Shown in pieces: positions 61,389-64,000 of a DNA stretch of 64,000 nucleotides. The notes beneath the pieces were generated by a model. That model was not told the DNA's origin, made no database searches, and was given only the letters and a program-made list of their open reading frames with translations. Source of the DNA: an uncultured Faecalibacterium sp. (GTDB lineage: Bacteria > Bacillota > Clostridia > Oscillospirales > Ruminococcaceae). How positions within the stretch are numbered: the first letter of the stretch is position 1; every line of letters starts with the position of its first letter. The DNA lies in NCBI GenBank assembly GCA_934561555.1, contig CAKTGQ010000002.1, positions 62,001 to 126,000 of the forward strand, read 5' to 3'. Both the position numbers and the translations under genes were made by a program.

Positions 61389-61500
61389 TCTGTGAAAATA
61401 GCGTTTGGAGCGGCCCGCAGGCCGCGACAAACGCGAAATTTAAAATAATCTTTCCGCTGAAGATGGTCAGAGCGCAAGCGGAGGCCATTTCAAATCGTCC
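61389..61500 (-). repeat. dispersed hairpin repeat, copy E2
   Basis: Minus orientation: CTGTGAAAAT, second hairpin GCGTTTG...CAAACGC enclosing CGGCC-CGCA-GGCCG (61400-61434), GAAATTTAAAATAATC, TTTCCGCTGAAGATGG, first hairpin, TTTCAAATCGTCC. The right end overlaps the last codons of the DtxR-like gene. Between E1 and E2 is about 60 bases of unique sequence (61329-61388). Confidence 0.65.
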
Positions 61501-61888
61501 CGCCTGCGGCGCAAGTCTCTTCCTCCACCATCCGCTCATAGTCGGCGGTAAAAAGGCGCTGGGGTAAGGCGCTGGTCATGGCAAGGGCGGCGTTCCACTG
61601 CTCTTCCTTTGTCAATTCCCCGCTCACCGGCGGGAAGTGCGCCAGAATGGCGTCCAGCTCCTGCTGCACCCGCTTTGCCACCCAGATGCCGCGGTCGGTC
61701 AGGTAAATTTTACCGTAGTATTCCTTTACGATCATGCCCTGCTCCATGAGTAGGTTCAAAATGCGCACCACCGAGGGTTTTGTCACCCCCAGCTTTTCCG
61801 CAATGCTGCGGGAGCTGATGTCCAGATGGGTGCGGCTTACCTCGTAGATGGCCAGCAGATAGCGCAGATGCGCTGCCGTCAGCTGCAT
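61490..61888 (-). CDS. DtxR-like winged-helix regulator (short)
   Basis: 132 aa. The winged helix at residues 1-70 (LRYLLAIYEVSRTHLDISSRSIAEKLGVTKPSVVRILNLLMEQGMIVKEYYGKIYLTDRG) matches the DtxR/MntR group. The usual dimerisation/metal domain (His and Cys/Met ligands) is only partly present, and the tail is unlike the family, so metal sensing is uncertain. ATG 61888 follows AAAGGAGAG; an upstream ATG at 61936 lacks a ribosome site. It is the next gene after feoB on the same strand but beyond a terminator, with its own promoter/operator region. Iron control of feo is a reasonable guess. The last residues run into a repeat element. Confidence 0.75.
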   Translation of the reverse strand: MQLTAAHLRYLLAIYEVSRTHLDISSRSIAEKLGVTKPSVVRILNLLMEQGMIVKEYYGKIYLTDRGIWVAKRVQQELDAILAHFPPVSGELTKEEQWNAALAMTSALPQRLFTADYERMVEEETCAAGGTI

Positions 61889-61928
61889 ACCGGTCACTCT
61901 CCTTTTTGTGCGCCGGGGCTTGCCCGGT

Positions 61929-61944
61929 GTTATCATAAGCTAAC
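61929..61944 (-). promoter_or_regulatory. imperfect palindrome over the -10 of the DtxR-like gene
   Basis: GTTAGCTTATGATAAC (minus strand), six of eight positions symmetric, overlapping a TATGAT -10. Its GTTAGCTTA half resembles the DtxR half-site GGTTAGSCTAA, so autoregulation is plausible. Confidence 0.35.
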
Positions 61945-61955
61945 TTTATTTTGCT

Positions 61956-61993
61956 TAAAAAAGAGCGCGAGCCGAGAGGTTCAGCCCGCGCCC
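61956..61993 (-). terminator. terminator of the feoB operon
   Basis: On the minus strand: AGGGCGCGGGC, loop, GCTCGCGCTCT, then TTTTTT; 11 base pairs with two G-U. Confidence 0.8.
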
Positions 61994-62013
61994 TTTGCGG
62001 ATCATTTCAATGC

Positions 62014-62196
62014 TCAGTGACAGCCGCTGCAACCGCTGCAGCTGCCATTGCAGCCGCCTTCGCCACAGCCGCTGCACCCACTGCAGCCGCCGCCATGCTT
62101 GTGGGAGTGCCATGTGATCCAGCCCACACCGCCAAACACGATGACTGCCACAATGATCGTGGGCAGATTAAAATTTGCAGCGAGGAATTCCATCAT
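62014..62196 (-). CDS. FeoB-associated Cys-rich membrane protein
   Basis: 60 aa. A single membrane helix (residues about 10-28, LPTIIVAVIVFGGVGWITW) is followed by a short His/Lys stretch and a Gly/Cys-rich tail with eight cysteines (CSGCSGCGEGGC...CSGCSGCH). It belongs to the small proteins regularly encoded after feoB in Firmicutes, probably assisting Fe2+ handling. ATG 62196 follows GAAAGGGTG eight bases upstream, 36 bases after the feoB stop. Confidence 0.88.
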   Translation of the reverse strand: MMEFLAANFNLPTIIVAVIVFGGVGWITWHSHKHGGGCSGCSGCGEGGCNGSCSGCSGCH

Positions 62197-62232
62197 ACAA
62201 AACACACCCTTTCACAATGTCATGCGGTTTGA

Positions 62233-64000
62233 TCAGATCTTGGTCACGTCGATCTTGACTTCGTTGTTGTTTGCGTACTTGTTGGGGCGCACCAGCAGGT
62301 AGATGAACGCTGCCAGCACCACGAGCGCCACCACGCTGAACAGGCCGAAGTGCACCTCGCCGGTGATCAGGCCGCCGATCTGGTACACGACCAGAGCAGA
62401 GCAGTAAGCCAGCAGGCACATATAACCGATGGCGATACCAGTCCACTTGCCGTTGTTCATCTCACGCTTGATGGCGCCCATGGCTGCGAAGCAGGGAGCG
62501 CACAGCAGGTTGAAGATCATGAAGGCGTAAGCAGACAGTGCAGTGTAATCCTGTGCCACAGCGGCCCAGATCTCGTCGCCGTTCTCAGACAGCTCGCCGC
62601 CGAAGTGATACAGGACGCCGAAGGTACCAACGACGTTCTCCTTGGCGATTAGGCCGGACACGGAAGCGACGGTTGCTTTCCAGTTGCCAAAGCCCAGAGG
62701 TGCAAAGATCCATGCGATCTTGGTGGCGATGGCAGCCAGAACGGAGTTGTCCTGATCTTCGACCATGCCGAATGCACCGTTCTCGAAGCCAAAGCCCTGC
62801 AGGAACCACAGCACGACGGTCGCAAGCAGAATGACGGAACCGGCACGCTTGATGAAGGACCAGCCGCGCTCCCAGGTTGCCCGCAGCACGTTGCCCCAGG
62901 CAGGCACATGGTAAGCAGGCAGCTCCATAACGAAGGGAGCGGGGTCACCGGCAAAGATCTTGGTCTTTTTCAGGATGATGCCGGAGCAGATGATGGCAGC
63001 CATGCCGATGAAGTAAGCAGAAACAGCAACCAGCGGAGAGCCGCCGAACATGGCACCTGCGATCAGGCCGATAATAGGCATCTTAGCGCCGCAGGGGATG
63101 AAGCAGGTGGTCATGATGGTCATGCGGCGGTCACGCTCGTTCTCGATGGTACGGGAAGCCATGACGCCCGGCACGCCGCAGCCGGTGCCCACCAGCACCG
63201 GGATGAAGCTCTTGCCGGAAAGGCCGAACTTGCGGAAGATACGGTCCATGATAAAGGCAACGCGGGACATATAGCCCACGTCCTCGAGGATGGACAGCAG
63301 GAAGAACAGCACCAGCATCTGGGGCACAAAGCCCAGCACTGCGCCGACACCGGCGACGATGCCGTCCATGATCAGGCCGTACAGCCAGCCTGCCACGCCG
63401 ATGCTCTCCAAAAAGCCGCCCAGTGCATTGGGCACGAGCTCGCCGAACAGCACATCATTGGTCCAGTCAGTTGCAAAGGTGCCGATGGACCAGCCACCGT
63501 CTGCAATGGAGGTGCCCATGGACAACGAATACATCAGGATCATGACCAGTGCGAAGATGGGCAGTGCCAGCACACGGTTGGTGACAATCTGGTCGATCTT
63601 ATCGGAGATGGTCAGGTGCTCGGCGCGTGCCTTCTTCTTCACCGCCTTGTGCACCACGGTGTTGATGTAGGCGTAGCGCTGGTTGGTGATAATGCTCTCG
63701 GCATCGTCGTCCATCTCGGTTTCGCAGTCCCGGATGTGGGCGTCGATGTGGTCCACCAGTGCCTTGTCCAGCTTGAGCTCTGCCAGCACCTTCTCGTCCC
63801 GCTCGAACAGCTTGACGGCGTACCAGCGCAGAAAACGGTCATCCACCTTGCCCTGAATGCTCTCCTCAATGTGGGCAATGGCGTGCTCCACACTGCCGGT
63901 GAACACATGGGGCAGCTCGCCGGTCTTGCCGGCCTTGGCAGCTGCCACCGCAGCCTTTGCGGCGGCCTCGGTGCCCTCGCCCTTCAGTGCGCTGATCTCC
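62233..64000 (-). CDS. feoB: ferrous iron transporter B (5' end outside window)
   Basis: The C-terminal 588 residues are present. The frame is open to the window edge (EISALKGEG at the very start, the end of the G domain), so the GTPase motifs lie outside. Visible parts are the helical GDI/spacer domain (about 20-150 of the fragment) and the membrane domain with two inverted Gate segments, including LVGTGCGVPGVMASRTIENERDRRMTIMTTCFIPCGAKMPI and VSGLIAKENVVGTFGVL. It imports Fe2+ under anoxic conditions. The Cys-rich partner follows; feoA is presumably upstream, beyond the window. Confidence 0.96.
   Translation of the reverse strand, partial: EISALKGEGTEAAAKAAVAAAKAGKTGELPHVFTGSVEHAIAHIEESIQGKVDDRFLRWYAVKLFERDEKVLAELKLDKALVDHIDAHIRDCETEMDDDAESIITNQRYAYINTVVHKAVKKKARAEHLTISDKIDQIVTNRVLALPIFALVMILMYSLSMGTSIADGGWSIGTFATDWTNDVLFGELVPNALGGFLESIGVAGWLYGLIMDGIVAGVGAVLGFVPQMLVLFFLLSILEDVGYMSRVAFIMDRIFRKFGLSGKSFIPVLVGTGCGVPGVMASRTIENERDRRMTIMTTCFIPCGAKMPIIGLIAGAMFGGSPLVAVSAYFIGMAAIICSGIILKKTKIFAGDPAPFVMELPAYHVPAWGNVLRATWERGWSFIKRAGSVILLATVVLWFLQGFGFENGAFGMVEDQDNSVLAAIATKIAWIFAPLGFGNWKATVASVSGLIAKENVVGTFGVLYHFGGELSENGDEIWAAVAQDYTALSAYAFMIFNLLCAPCFAAMGAIKREMNNGKWTGIAIGYMCLLAYCSALVVYQIGGLITGEVHFGLFSVVALVVLAAFIYLLVRPNKYANNNEVKIDVTKI

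Noticed and set aside
4863..61500. CRISPR array
   Set aside because: The repeats are single dispersed palindromic elements, not regularly spaced direct repeats with spacers; no cas genes.

Overview
The window is GC-rich, densely coded DNA from a low-complexity-tailed, Gram-positive anaerobe of the Clostridia (Oscillospiraceae/Ruminococcaceae). The mix of a SpoIIR homologue, DUF3842, MgtE, a FeoB locus with its Cys-rich partner, NiaR, an alpha-galactosidase/amylosucrase operon and several twin-arginine lipoproteins resembles Faecalibacterium prausnitzii or a close relative. That assignment is recognition, not a search. There is no rRNA, no CRISPR array and no phage; the only intact RNA gene of a known family is one tRNA-Leu(CAG).

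Layout. 1-4.9 kb: Lrp regulator plus aminotransferase (minus strand), the ACT/DUF711 pair, spoIIR and a peptidoglycan-binding protein. 5-15 kb: sbcDC, a PC4-like protein with an HD hydrolase, then a minus-strand run MATE - xth - small export protein - pepV - DUF3842. 15.3-15.5 kb: a gene-free stretch with a promoter, hairpins and a strong terminator that looks like a small RNA. 15.7-20.5 kb: mgtE, an IS1182-type transposase remnant, and a divergent LysR/FMN-FAD reductase pair with a Rex-like operator. 20.5-29.8 kb: a raffinose-family sugar operon (fructokinase, amylosucrase, alpha-galactosidase, two ABC permeases, binding protein) with a divergent AraC regulator. 30-34.9 kb: tRNA-Leu, threonine aldolase, two Gfo/Idh/MocA oxidoreductases and a COG0523 GTPase. 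34.9-41 kb: a Cache-GGDEF-EAL protein in an operon with an orphan binding lipoprotein, then a TetR regulator and NiaR. 41-49 kb: a GH13 glycosidase diverging from glgB, a large membrane protein, a trigger-factor-like protein and a multi-cluster ferredoxin. 49-57.5 kb: a family-5 peptide-type ABC operon and an AMP-forming ligase, each preceded by its own transcription-attenuator leader. 57.7-64 kb: a CydDC-like exporter and the iron locus (DtxR-like regulator, Cys-rich protein, feoB running off the end).

How genes fit together. Raffinose or melibiose would be imported by the CUT1 transporter, cut by alpha-galactosidase to galactose plus sucrose, and the sucrose processed by the amylosucrase-family enzyme to glucan and fructose; fructokinase takes the fructose. 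GlgB and the GH13 enzyme nearby could then act on alpha-glucan.

The most unusual signals are non-coding. They are two leaders with clear mutually exclusive terminator/antiterminator folds (49.43-49.50 and 55.65-55.71 kb), a candidate small RNA with repeated ACCUU motifs (15.36-15.55 kb), and a dispersed hairpin repeat family. The second hairpin of that family keeps complementary arms although the arm sequence differs between copies (4.9, 15.6, 31.6, 39.6, 39.7, 61.2 and 61.4 kb). A MITE-like element with 13-bp inverted ends sits directly in front of the first leader.
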